64,000 nt of DNA, taken from RBG-16-66-20 sp052386675 (GTDB taxonomy: Bacteria; Pseudomonadota; Gammaproteobacteria; Burkholderiales; SG8-39). The position numbers were made by a program, and so were the translations under genes. Below the pieces are notes generated by a model. It saw only the letters and a program-made list of their open reading frames with translations, was not told where the DNA came from and ran no database searches. Below, in pieces: positions 26,633-34,218 of this stretch. The first letter of the stretch is position 1. Each line of letters starts with the position of its first letter. The DNA is taken from assembly GCA_052386675.1 (NCBI GenBank), contig JBQTJX010000063.1:7627-71626 (forward strand). The letters run 5' to 3'.

Positions 26633-27841
26633 ATGAGCCACGTCATGAACACCTACGCCCGCCAGCCGGTCGCGTTCGTGCGCGGCCAGGGCGCGTGGCT
26701 CTACGACGAGGCGGGGAAGAAATACCTCGACGCGCTCGCTGGCATCGCGGTGAACACGCTCGGGCACAATCATCCGCGGCTGGTGCGCGCGCTCACCGAA
26801 CAGATCGGGCGCATCATCCATACCTCGAACCTGTTCCGGAACCCGCTGCAGGAGCAGGCCGCCGACCGCATCGCGGAGATCACCGGGCTGGACGAGGTGT
26901 TCTTCTGCAACTCCGGGCTGGAGGCCAACGAGGCCGCCATCAAGGTGGCGCGCAAGTACGGGCACGACCGCGGCGTCAGCGAGCCGGCGATCATCGTCAT
27001 GGAGAAGGCCTTCCATGGCCGGTCGCTCGCCACCCTCTCGGCAGGCGGCAGCCGCAAGGTGCAGGCCGGCTTCGAGCCGCTGGTGCAGGGCTTCGTGCGC
27101 GTACCTCTCAATGACCTGGACGCGGTACGCCAGGTGGCGGCGAGCAACAAGAACGTGGTGGCGGTGTTCGTCGAGCCCATCCAGGGCGAAGGGGGCATCA
27201 ATGTTTCACGCTTGGAGTACCTGAACGGTCTCAAGGACATCTGCGACCAGAACCAGTGGCTGTTCATGTCCGACGAGGTGCAGTGCGGACTGGGCCGGAC
27301 CGGCAAGTGGTTCGTCTACCAGCACGCCGGTTTCATGCCGGACGTGGTGCCGCTCGCCAAGGGCCTCGCCGGCGGCGTGCCGGTGGGCGCCTGCGTGATC
27401 GGCGGCCGCGCGAAGGGCGTGTTCAAGCCCGGCAACCACGGCTCCACCTTCGGCGGCAACCCGCTCGCCATGACCGGCATCATCACCACCATCGACACCG
27501 TGGAGGACGAAGGCCTGCTGGAGAACGCGTCCCGCGTCGGCAACGCCATCCGCGACGGCATGGCTTCCGGCCTCAGGGGCCTGCCCGGCCTGGTGGAGGT
27601 TCGCGGCATGGGCATGATGATCGGCATCGAGCTAGACCGCCCTTGCGGCGAACTGGTGAAGGCGGGCCTGGACGCCGGCCTCGTGGTCAACGTCACCGCC
27701 GACAACGTCGTGCGCCTGCTGCCGCCGCTCATCCTGACCGCGGACGAGGGCCGCGAAGTGGTGGCGCGGCTCCTGCCGCTGGTGCGGGATTTCCTCTCCC
27801 GGAGCGCGACGCCCCAGGCGAAGACCGCCGCCGCGCGCTGA
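26633..27841 (+). CDS. argD: Acetylornithine/succinylornithine aminotransferase
   Basis: A 402-residue class III aminotransferase. MNTYARQPVAFVRGQGAWL is the typical N-terminus; FFCNSGLEANEAAIK binds PLP phosphate, VEPIQGEGG and DEVQCGLGRTGKW lie at the cofactor, and LAKGLAGGVPVGA carries the Schiff-base lysine; GSTFGGNPLA follows. AGGAG lies 7 bases before ATG 26633. It converts N-acetylglutamate semialdehyde to N-acetylornithine and is followed 10 bases later by argF. Confidence 0.94.
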   Translation: MSHVMNTYARQPVAFVRGQGAWLYDEAGKKYLDALAGIAVNTLGHNHPRLVRALTEQIGRIIHTSNLFRNPLQEQAADRIAEITGLDEVFFCNSGLEANEAAIKVARKYGHDRGVSEPAIIVMEKAFHGRSLATLSAGGSRKVQAGFEPLVQGFVRVPLNDLDAVRQVAASNKNVVAVFVEPIQGEGGINVSRLEYLNGLKDICDQNQWLFMSDEVQCGLGRTGKWFVYQHAGFMPDVVPLAKGLAGGVPVGACVIGGRAKGVFKPGNHGSTFGGNPLAMTGIITTIDTVEDEGLLENASRVGNAIRDGMASGLRGLPGLVEVRGMGMMIGIELDRPCGELVKAGLDAGLVVNVTADNVVRLLPPLILTADEGREVVARLLPLVRDFLSRSATPQAKTAAAR

Positions 27842-27851
27842 AGCCCCCGCC

Positions 27852-28793
27852 ATGCCCGCGCCCCACGCCGCCCCGCGGCACTACCTGCGTTTCAAGGACT
27901 TCTCGCGCAAGGAGTACGAGCACCTGTTCGCGCGCACGCGCTGGATCAAGGACCGCTACAAGCGCTACCAGCGCTACTGGCCCCTTGAGGACCGGACGCT
28001 GGCCATGATCTTCGAGAAGCAGAGCACGCGAACCCGGCTCTCCTTCGAGGCCGGCATGCACCAGTTGGGAGGCGCGGCGATCTTCCTCAGCACCCGCGAC
28101 TCGCAGCTCGGACGCGGGGAGCCGGCGGAGGACGCCGCGCAGGTGATCTCGCGCATGTGTGACATCGTGATGATCCGCACGTTCGAACAGGACATCATCG
28201 ACCGCTTCGCGGCGAGTTCCAGGGTGCCGGTCATCAACGGCCTCACCAACGAGTACCACCCCTGCCAGATCATGGCCGACATTTACACCTTTATCGAGCA
28301 CCGCGGCACGATCAGGGGCAAGACCGTGGCCTGGATCGGCGACTCGAACAACGTGTGCAACACCTGGCTGCAGGCGGCGGAGGTGTTCGACTTCAACGTC
28401 CACGTTTCCACGCCGCCGGGCTACGAGGTCGAACCCGAGCGCGCCGACCTCTATGGAACCGACCACTACGAGGAGTTCGCCGACCCGATGAAGGCGGCAA
28501 AGGGCGCGCACCTGGTCACCACCGACGTCTGGACGTCGATGGGCTTCGAGTCAGAGAACAAGCGGCGCAGGAAGGACTTCGAGGACTGGCAGGTGGACTC
28601 GGCGATGATGAAGGTCGCGCGCAAGGACGCCCTGTTCATGCACTGCCTGCCGGCGCACCGCGGCGAGGAAGTGGCCGCCGCCGTGATCGACGGCCGGAAG
28701 AGCGTGGTCTGGGACGAGGCGGAGAACCGCCTGCACACGCAGAAGGCGTTGCTGGAGTTCCTGCTGCTGGGGAAGGTGAAGGCGAAGAAGTAA
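27852..28793 (+). CDS. argF: Ornithine carbamoyltransferase
   Basis: A 313-residue cytosolic enzyme making citrulline. The carbamoyl-phosphate loop STRTR is at residues 58-62; EYHPCQIMAD, the ornithine-binding D...SMG (TDVWTSMGFESE) and HCLPAHRGEE are all present. It lies 10 bases after argD in an arginine operon; argG faces it from the opposite strand two genes away. Confidence 0.96.
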   Translation: MPAPHAAPRHYLRFKDFSRKEYEHLFARTRWIKDRYKRYQRYWPLEDRTLAMIFEKQSTRTRLSFEAGMHQLGGAAIFLSTRDSQLGRGEPAEDAAQVISRMCDIVMIRTFEQDIIDRFAASSRVPVINGLTNEYHPCQIMADIYTFIEHRGTIRGKTVAWIGDSNNVCNTWLQAAEVFDFNVHVSTPPGYEVEPERADLYGTDHYEEFADPMKAAKGAHLVTTDVWTSMGFESENKRRRKDFEDWQVDSAMMKVARKDALFMHCLPAHRGEEVAAAVIDGRKSVVWDEAENRLHTQKALLEFLLLGKVKAKK

Positions 28794-28798
28794 CCCGG

Positions 28799-28816
28799 GG
28801 CGCCCGCTAGGGCGCC
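28799..28816. terminator. Hairpin at the argF convergent end
   Basis: GGCGCCC (28799-28805) and GGGCGCC (28810-28816) form a 7-bp stem with a GCTA loop; the loop and right arm include the stop codon of the opposing gene. No T-run follows. Confidence 0.4.
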
Positions 28817-29430
28817 ACCGCATCCCCCGGCTCCCAGCCGCGGCGCCAGAGCTCCAGCGGCAGGATCACCGGCGGTTCGCCGTTGTCGAAGAACCAGGAA
28901 TCGACCGCCCAGAGCGCGTCCGTGGTGGTCTCGCGAACGACCGCGGTCGTGTGCGGCCAGCTGAAGACGAACCATCCCCGTGTCGCCACGTCGGCGACCT
29001 CGTGGAAGCGCATCAGCCCGTAGCGGCGGAACATCAGCAGGTACGACCAGGTGTTCGTGGATTCGTCGATGCAATCCATCTGGCGCTCGCGGACGAAGTT
29101 GAAGGTGCCGCCCTTGTCGCCCGAGGTCCCGGTCAGTACGCCGACGTAGCGCTCCATTTGCGCAATCGCCGCACGCAGCTGCCCGCGCTCGGCGGCGGCA
29201 TCGGCCGCAGCGGGCTCGAAAAGGGCCCGGATCGCGCTCTGCTGCGCACCGTCCAGCCCGACCTCGACGATGCTGGCGCAGCCGTTGTCGAAGCACACCG
29301 AGAAGCGCTCCCAGGCGGGATCCTTGATGGTATCGGTGCGCCAGATGGTCTGCGCCCGTGCTGCCGGCGCCGCGAGCAGCATCGCCGCCAGGCAAGAGAG
29401 CGCAACCCCGATGCGCGCGACGCCGGTCAG
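28807..29430 (-). CDS. Unknown secreted protein downstream of argG
   Basis: The recognisable part begins with a signal-peptide-like stretch (ARIGVALSCLAAMLLAAPAARAQ) and a mature domain of about 180 residues containing SVCFDNGCASIVEV, RQMDCIDESTNTWSYL, GWFVFSWPHTTAVVRETT and DSWFFDNGEPPVILPLELW. No ATG, GTG or TTG gives the whole signal peptide: the only in-frame ATG (29382) leaves 11 residues before the cleavage site. A CTG at 29430, overlapping the argG stop as CTGA, would give a normal one, so the start is inferred. I do not recognise the family. Confidence 0.55.
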   Translation of the reverse strand: MTGVARIGVALSCLAAMLLAAPAARAQTIWRTDTIKDPAWERFSVCFDNGCASIVEVGLDGAQQSAIRALFEPAAADAAAERGQLRAAIAQMERYVGVLTGTSGDKGGTFNFVRERQMDCIDESTNTWSYLLMFRRYGLMRFHEVADVATRGWFVFSWPHTTAVVRETTTDALWAVDSWFFDNGEPPVILPLELWRRGWEPGDAVAP

Positions 29431-30776
29431 GGCTGTTTTCTCTGCAGCTTGCCCGTCCCCAGCAAAGGCACCGCACCCTTCGCGTCCCCCAGCAACCCCG
29501 CCTCGCCGTAGACCCGCAGCTTGTCGCGCGTGTCCACGATATCGAGATTGCGCATGGTGAGCTGGCCGATGCGGTCCGCCGGCGTGAAGTACACCTGCTC
29601 GCCCTTCTCCATCGTCAGGCGCTCGGGGTGGTAGGTGAGGTTCGGGCTCTTCGTGTCGAGGATGGAATAGTCGTTGCCGCGCCGCAGCTCCAGCGTCACC
29701 TCGCCTGTGACCGCCTTCGCCACCCAGCGCAGCGCGCCTTCCTTCAGCATCAGGGTCTGGGAATCGAACCAGCGCCCCTGGTACAGCAGCCGCCCGAGCC
29801 GCCGGCCATTCGCCCGGTACTGCTCGATGGTGTCCTCGTTGTGGATGCCGGTGACCAGCCGCTCGTAGGCGATGTGCAGGAGCGCCATGCCCGGCGCCTC
29901 GTAGATGCCGCGGCTCTTGGCTTCGATGATGCGGTTCTCGATCTGGTCGCACATGCCCAGCCCGTGCCGGCCGCCGATGGCATTGGCCTCGGTGAACAGG
30001 GCCACCGCGTCGGCGAAGTGCTGGCCATTGAGCGCCACCGGCATGCCCTCCTCGAAGCGCACCGAGACCTTCTCGGCCTTCACCTTCACGCCCTCGCGCC
30101 AGAAGGCGACGCCCATGATGGGCTTGACGATGGACATTCCCTTGTCGAGAAACTCCAGGTCCTTGGCCTCGTGCGTGGCGCCGAGGATGTTGGAGTCGGT
30201 CGAGTATGCCTTCTCGGCGCTCATCTTGTAATCGAAGCCGGCCCTGGCCATGTAGGCGGACATTTCCCTGCGGCCGCCCAGTTCATCGATGAACGCCTGG
30301 TCCAGCCAGGGCTTGTAGATCTTCAGCGAGGGATTCGCGAGCAGCCCGTACCGGTAGAAGCGCTCGATGTCGTTGCCCTTGTAGGTGCTGCCGTCGCTCC
30401 AGATGCCGACCCTGTCATCGCGCATCGCGACGACGAGCATGGTGCCGGTGACCGCGCGCCCGAGCGGCGTGGTGTTGAAGTAGGTGGCGCCCCCGGTGGA
30501 GATGTGGAACGCGCCGCACTGGATGGCGGCGATGCCCTCGGCCACGAGCTGCGGCCGGCATTCGATCAGGCGTGCCTTCTGCGCACCGTAGGCAAGCGCC
30601 TTCCTCGGGATCTCGGCGTAGTCGGACTCGTCCGGCTGGCCGAGGTTCGCGGTGTATGCGTAGGGAACCGCGCCCCTGGCGCGCATCCAGTGCACTGCGG
30701 CGCTGGTGTCCAGTCCGCCAGAGAACGCGATGCCGATCTTTTCCCCTTGCGGAAGCGCTGCGAGGATCGTCGCCAA
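29427..30776 (-). CDS. argG: Argininosuccinate synthase
   Basis: A 449-residue enzyme of the long E. coli type, joining citrulline and aspartate. ATP loop IGIAFSGGLDTSAAVHWM, then AYTANLGQPDESDY, CGAFHISTGGATYFNTTPLG, GSTYKGNDIERFYRYGLL and KSRGIYEAPGMALLHIAYER. The start is TTG at 30776, giving M-ATILAALPQGEKIG in register with E. coli, with GGAG eight bases upstream. A TATCAT (30801-30806) may be the -10. It is convergent with argD-argF. Confidence 0.95.
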   Translation of the reverse strand: MATILAALPQGEKIGIAFSGGLDTSAAVHWMRARGAVPYAYTANLGQPDESDYAEIPRKALAYGAQKARLIECRPQLVAEGIAAIQCGAFHISTGGATYFNTTPLGRAVTGTMLVVAMRDDRVGIWSDGSTYKGNDIERFYRYGLLANPSLKIYKPWLDQAFIDELGGRREMSAYMARAGFDYKMSAEKAYSTDSNILGATHEAKDLEFLDKGMSIVKPIMGVAFWREGVKVKAEKVSVRFEEGMPVALNGQHFADAVALFTEANAIGGRHGLGMCDQIENRIIEAKSRGIYEAPGMALLHIAYERLVTGIHNEDTIEQYRANGRRLGRLLYQGRWFDSQTLMLKEGALRWVAKAVTGEVTLELRRGNDYSILDTKSPNLTYHPERLTMEKGEQVYFTPADRIGQLTMRNLDIVDTRDKLRVYGEAGLLGDAKGAVPLLGTGKLQRKQP

Positions 30777-30827
30777 GTGCCTGCTCTCCGAAAAGCGCAG
30801 ATGATACGTGATCCGCAGGGAGCTAGA

Positions 30828-31514
30828 ATGGGGTCCATGCGCTTTGCGTCCGTCCTGCTGGCCACCCTGTTCGCGGCGTTGCCGCTCGCGGGCGCAGCCG
30901 CGCCATTCATCGTCCCGCTGGGCCAGGAGCGTGTGACGCTGGATGCGCCTCCCGGATTCTCCGACACCACCTTCCTGTCCTCGCCGCGGCTGCAGGAACT
31001 GGCCGAGAGCCTGACCTCGGCCTCCAACCGGATCCTGGTCTTCGCCATGACCGACGCCGACCTGCGGCGCTTCATGACCGGCGACCGGCCCGACCTGCGG
31101 CGCTACGTCGCGGTGGCGACTCCGAAGGGGCTGGAGCGCGAACGGGTGAACGAGGCGCAATTCCGCAACTTCGTCGCCGATTCGCTGCGCGAGCTGGGCA
31201 GCCCGGCGGCCTCCGCGCCGGCGGATTTCCGCAAGTTCCTCGAGACCCAGCCCGTCGGCCAGGCGAGCCTGCTGGCGGAGCTGAAGAAGGAATCCAACCT
31301 GGTGTCCATCCTGCAGGGCGCGCGCCTGCCAAATGAAGGCGGCATGTTCAACCCGAAACCGGTCTACCTCCTCGCGACGACCACGCTGTTCCTGCTGCGC
31401 GGCAAGGCGCTGCAGCTCGCGGTCTACTCCGGCTACGACTCGCCCGACGACGTCGGCTGGATCACCACCGTCACCGCGCGCTGGATCGAGGAATTGCAGC
31501 GCCTGAACCGCTAG
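30828..31514 (+). CDS. Unknown secreted protein divergent from argG
   Basis: A 228-residue protein with a signal peptide (RFASVLLATLFAALPLAGAAA|P). The mature part has LGQERVTLDAPPGFSDTTFL, an alternating charged helical middle, and a C-terminal VYLLATTTLFLLRGKALQLAVYSGY segment. ATG 30828 is preferred over 30837 because AGGGAG lies 6 bases upstream. It may share a message with yajQ, which starts 14 bases on. Family not recognised. Confidence 0.7.
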   Translation: MGSMRFASVLLATLFAALPLAGAAAPFIVPLGQERVTLDAPPGFSDTTFLSSPRLQELAESLTSASNRILVFAMTDADLRRFMTGDRPDLRRYVAVATPKGLERERVNEAQFRNFVADSLRELGSPAASAPADFRKFLETQPVGQASLLAELKKESNLVSILQGARLPNEGGMFNPKPVYLLATTTLFLLRGKALQLAVYSGYDSPDDVGWITTVTARWIEELQRLNR

Positions 31515-31528
31515 GCCGGGAGCCCCCC

Positions 31529-32014
31529 ATGCCCTCGTTCGACGCCGTCTCGCAGGTGGACCGCCAGGAAGTGAAGAACGCGGTCGAGCAGGCCAACAAG
31601 GAAATTGGCAACCGCTTCGACTTCAAGGGCTCCGACGCCCGCATAGAGCAGGCGGAACTCGTGCTCACGGTCTTCGCCGACGACGCCTACAAGCTGGGCC
31701 AGGTGCTGGACGTGCTGCGCGCGCGCATGGCCAAGCGCAACGTCGACGTGCGCAGCCTGGAGCCGGGCGAGGTCGAGAAAATCTCCGGCGACAAGGTGAA
31801 ACAAACGGTGACGGTCAAATCCGGCATCCCGGTCGAGAAGGGCAAGCAGCTGCAGAAGCTGCTCAAGGAGTCGAAAATCAAGGTGTCGGCCTCGATCCAG
31901 GGCGACGCCCTGCGCGTCTCGGGCTCGAAGAAGGACGACCTGCAGGCGGCCATCCAGCTGTTGCGCAAGTCGGTGACCGACCTGCCGGTCCAGTTCATCA
32001 ATTTCCGCGACTAG
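31529..32014 (+). CDS. yajQ: YajQ family nucleotide/c-di-GMP-binding protein
   Basis: A 161-residue protein with the two ferredoxin-like halves of YajQ: MPSFDAVSQVDRQEVKNAV, NRFDFKGSDARI, KLGQVLDVLRARMAKR, then IKVSASIQGDALRVSGSKKD and the conserved end LPVQFINFRD. Some members bind cyclic di-GMP and act with a transcription factor. GGGAG precedes the ATG. A REP-like hairpin begins two bases after its stop. Confidence 0.95.
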   Translation: MPSFDAVSQVDRQEVKNAVEQANKEIGNRFDFKGSDARIEQAELVLTVFADDAYKLGQVLDVLRARMAKRNVDVRSLEPGEVEKISGDKVKQTVTVKSGIPVEKGKQLQKLLKESKIKVSASIQGDALRVSGSKKDDLQAAIQLLRKSVTDLPVQFINFRD

Positions 32015-32015
32015 G

Positions 32016-32071
32016 AAATCAGGGACAGTCCACGATTTCCGTTGCCGGAAATCGTGGACTGTCCCTGATTT
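32016..32071. repeat. REP-like long inverted repeat, copy 2, between convergent genes
   Basis: A perfect 26-bp stem (32016-32041 with 32046-32071) and a TTGC loop. It matches copy 1 at 5818-5872 over the arms except one position, where A-T in copy 1 is T-A here (ACAGACC versus ACAGTCC, with GGTCTGT versus GGACTGT opposite). It starts two bases after the yajQ stop, and its last bases form part of the stop codon of the amidotransferase gene on the other strand. The flank CCTTTG downstream is also shared. Confidence 0.9.
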
Positions 32072-32780
32072 ATCCTTTGGCGAGCCCTTCGGTCCACTTG
32101 TCGTAGATGCGGTCGGCGACCTTGTGCAGCGCCTCGACGCGCTGCGCGAGGCGGCGCTCCACTTCCGCCGGAGCCTGCACTCCCGGGCTCGCCGCGCTCC
32201 TGCGGATCTCGTCGGCGCCGCCGCGCAGCCAGTTCCGGATCATGTCCTCGGTCATCTCGACATGGCACTGCATGCCCAGGTGCCTGCCAATGGCGAAGGC
32301 CTGGTTGGCGCAGTGCGCGTTGCCCAGCACCCGGGTGCCGCCCGGCGGAATGCTGAAGGTCTCGCCGTGCCAGTGGAAGCTCTCGAAGTGCGCCAGGTCG
32401 CCGAACCAGCCCCGCGCCACTGTGTTGTCGGCCACCTGCACCTCGCCCCAGCCGATCTCCTTCACCTTCGTGCGCGTCACCTCCCCGCCCAGCGCCTTGG
32501 ACATCAACTGCCCGCCCAGGCAATGGCCCAGCACCGGAATCTCCTGCCGCACTGCGTTCCTGACCAATTCCATCGCGGGCGCGATCCAGGGCAGCTCGTC
32601 GTTGACGCTCATCGGCCCGCCCATGAACACGATTCCGGAGTAGGCCCGGGCGTCCCTGGGCACCTTCGCGCCCTCGTCCAGCGGAATCAGGGTGAAGACA
32701 ATGGACTTGCGCTCCAGAGCGGTGGCGAAGTAGGCTGGTCCCTCGGAGCGCGCATGCCTGAAGATCGCGACAGGTTTCAT
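32070..32780 (-). CDS. Class I glutamine amidotransferase-like protein
   Basis: A 236-residue protein with a GMP-synthase-type amidotransferase fold: GIVFMGGPMSVND, the nucleophile elbow PVLGHCLGGQLM with Cys87, and the catalytic His/Glu in MQCHVEMTED. There is no synthetase domain. Relatives include gamma-glutamyl-compound hydrolases; the substrate is not known. Its ATG overlaps the ATG of the divergent protease gene within a single CATG. TAGAAT lies 8 nt before its start. Confidence 0.82.
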   Translation of the reverse strand: MKPVAIFRHARSEGPAYFATALERKSIVFTLIPLDEGAKVPRDARAYSGIVFMGGPMSVNDELPWIAPAMELVRNAVRQEIPVLGHCLGGQLMSKALGGEVTRTKVKEIGWGEVQVADNTVARGWFGDLAHFESFHWHGETFSIPPGGTRVLGNAHCANQAFAIGRHLGMQCHVEMTEDMIRNWLRGGADEIRRSAASPGVQAPAEVERRLAQRVEALHKVADRIYDKWTEGLAKG

Positions 32781-33435
32781 GAACCGGCATTCTAGGGTCC
32801 TTTGCAGGATCCTCTGCCTGCTTGGCCTGCTGGCCGCGGCTCCCCTCGCCCAGGCGACCAACCTCACCCTGACCGGGGTCTTCGGCGACAAGGCCGCGAT
32901 CATCGCCGTGGACGGCGGCGAACCGCGCACCATCCGGGTCGGGCAGCGGATCGGCAATGTCACCCTTGTCTCCGTGGACAAGGACCGCGCCACCGTCGAA
33001 GTGGACGGCAAGCGCCGCGTGCTGGTGCGCGGCCAGACCTACAGCACCCGCGCCGATCCCTCGGGCAAGCAGACCGCGGTGCTGGCCGCCGGCCCCGGCG
33101 GCCACTTCATGGCCGAGGGCCAGGTGAACGGCGGCGCGGTCCGGTTCCTGGTGGATACCGGCGCCACCGCCATCGCGCTGCCCGGCGCCGAGGCCAAGCG
33201 CCTGGGCATCGACTACCTGAAGGGCAGGCGCGGCGTGACCCAGACCGCCGCCGGTCCGACCACGATGTACGTCGTGCGGCTGGACACGGTGCGCGTGGGC
33301 GGCATCGAGCTGCAGGCGGTGGATGCGATGGTGATCGAGCAGGGGCTGCCGGTGTCGCTGCTCGGGATGACGTTCCTCAACCGCGTGGAGATGCGGCGGG
33401 AGGGGCAGACCATGACGCTGACGCGGCGGTTCTAG
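32779..33435 (+). CDS. Retropepsin-like aspartic protease, TIGR02281/clan AA family
   Basis: A 218-residue exported protein: signal peptide (RILCLLGLLAAAPLAQA), an N-terminal beta region (LTGVFGDKAAIIAVDGGEPR) and a single retropepsin fold with the active-site loop FLVDTGATAIALP (Asp126) and the later hydrophobic GMTFLNRVEMR. A single catalytic Asp per chain means it must dimerise. The family is periplasmic or membrane-associated in proteobacteria with unknown substrates. Confidence 0.85.
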   Translation: MNRHSRVLCRILCLLGLLAAAPLAQATNLTLTGVFGDKAAIIAVDGGEPRTIRVGQRIGNVTLVSVDKDRATVEVDGKRRVLVRGQTYSTRADPSGKQTAVLAAGPGGHFMAEGQVNGGAVRFLVDTGATAIALPGAEAKRLGIDYLKGRRGVTQTAAGPTTMYVVRLDTVRVGGIELQAVDAMVIEQGLPVSLLGMTFLNRVEMRREGQTMTLTRRF

Positions 33436-33450
33436 GGCGCCCGGGCGCCC
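33435..33450. repeat. 16-bp perfect GC palindrome after the retropepsin gene
   Basis: GGGCGCCCGGGCGCCC is identical to its reverse complement and begins at the last base of the stop codon. It could fold as a terminator stem in RNA but has no T-run. Confidence 0.6.
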
Positions 33451-33453
33451 CAA

Positions 33454-33473
33454 ATGTAACCGATCGGTTACAT
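33454..33473. promoter_or_regulatory. 20-bp perfect palindrome, TetR-operator-like
   Basis: The two 10-base halves ATGTAACCGA and TCGGTTACAT are exact reverse complements with no spacer. The AACCGATCGGTT core resembles TetR-family operators. It lies in the gap between two convergent genes, where an operator would not be expected, and no TetR gene is in the window. Confidence 0.5.
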
Positions 33474-33492
33474 CCAGCGCCGCCCGGCGCCC

Positions 33493-34218
33493 CTACTTCC
33501 CCGGCACCAGCGGCACGAACCTCACCGGCAGCACCTCCCGCTGCGCCACGACGCCTTTCGAATCCTTCGTCACCACCAGCAAGCGCTGCACATCCCCCGA
33601 AGCCCCCACCGGAATCACCATCCGCCCGCCGCGCTTCAACTGCTCCACCAGCGCCTGCGGAATCGTCGGCGCCGCCGCGGTCACGACGATGGCATCGAAG
33701 GGCGCCTGCTCCGGCCAGCCGCGATAGCCGTCGCCGATGCGCACCTCGATGTTGGCGTAGCCCATGTCCTTCAGGCGTAAAGCCGCCTCCCGCCCCAGCG
33801 GCGCCAGCAGCTCGATCGAGTACACCTGCTTCACCACCTCGGCGAGCACCGCCGCCTGGTAACCCGAACCGGTTCCCACCTCGAGCACGACCATGTGCGG
33901 CGCAGGCACGATGAGGTCCGTGCTCAACGCGACGATGTAGGGCTGCGAGATGGTCTGCCCCTGCCCGATGGGCAGCGGGTGGTTGCGGTAGGCAAGCGCC
34001 TGCTGGCCGGACCCCACCAGCCGGTGGCGCTCCACCTTCCCCATCGCCGCGCGCACGCGCGGTGACATCGCGGCAAGACCGGTCAGTACCCGGGTGTCTG
34101 TGTAGGTGGCCTCGATCTCGGCCACCATGCGCGCCCGCTCGGCGCTGAAGTCCTGCGCTTCGGCCCCGCTCACGAGCAGGCCGAACGCAATGCTAGCGAG
34201 CCGCCTTGTCCCGCTCAA
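33493..34218 (-). CDS. pcm: Protein-L-isoaspartate O-methyltransferase with an export signal
   Basis: A 241-residue PCMT. It has QGQTISQPYIVALSTDL, the SAM-binding VVLEVGTGSGYQAAVLAE, GDGYRGWPEQAPFDAIVVTAAAP and the family ending LPVRFVPLVP. Unusually, it begins with what looks like a cleavable signal peptide (MSGTRRLASIAFGLLVSGAEAQ). The ATG overlaps the folE2 end by 26 bases; the first internal in-frame Met (about residue 31, ERARMVAEI) would give a cytosolic form. It repairs isoaspartyl residues using SAM. Confidence 0.9.
   Translation of the reverse strand: MSGTRRLASIAFGLLVSGAEAQDFSAERARMVAEIEATYTDTRVLTGLAAMSPRVRAAMGKVERHRLVGSGQQALAYRNHPLPIGQGQTISQPYIVALSTDLIVPAPHMVVLEVGTGSGYQAAVLAEVVKQVYSIELLAPLGREAALRLKDMGYANIEVRIGDGYRGWPEQAPFDAIVVTAAAPTIPQALVEQLKRGGRMVIPVGASGDVQRLLVVTKDSKGVVAQREVLPVRFVPLVPGK

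Noticed and set aside
33454..33473. The 20-bp palindrome considered as a rho-independent terminator
   Set aside because: The stem is only moderately GC-rich, there would be essentially no loop, and no T-run follows on either strand.
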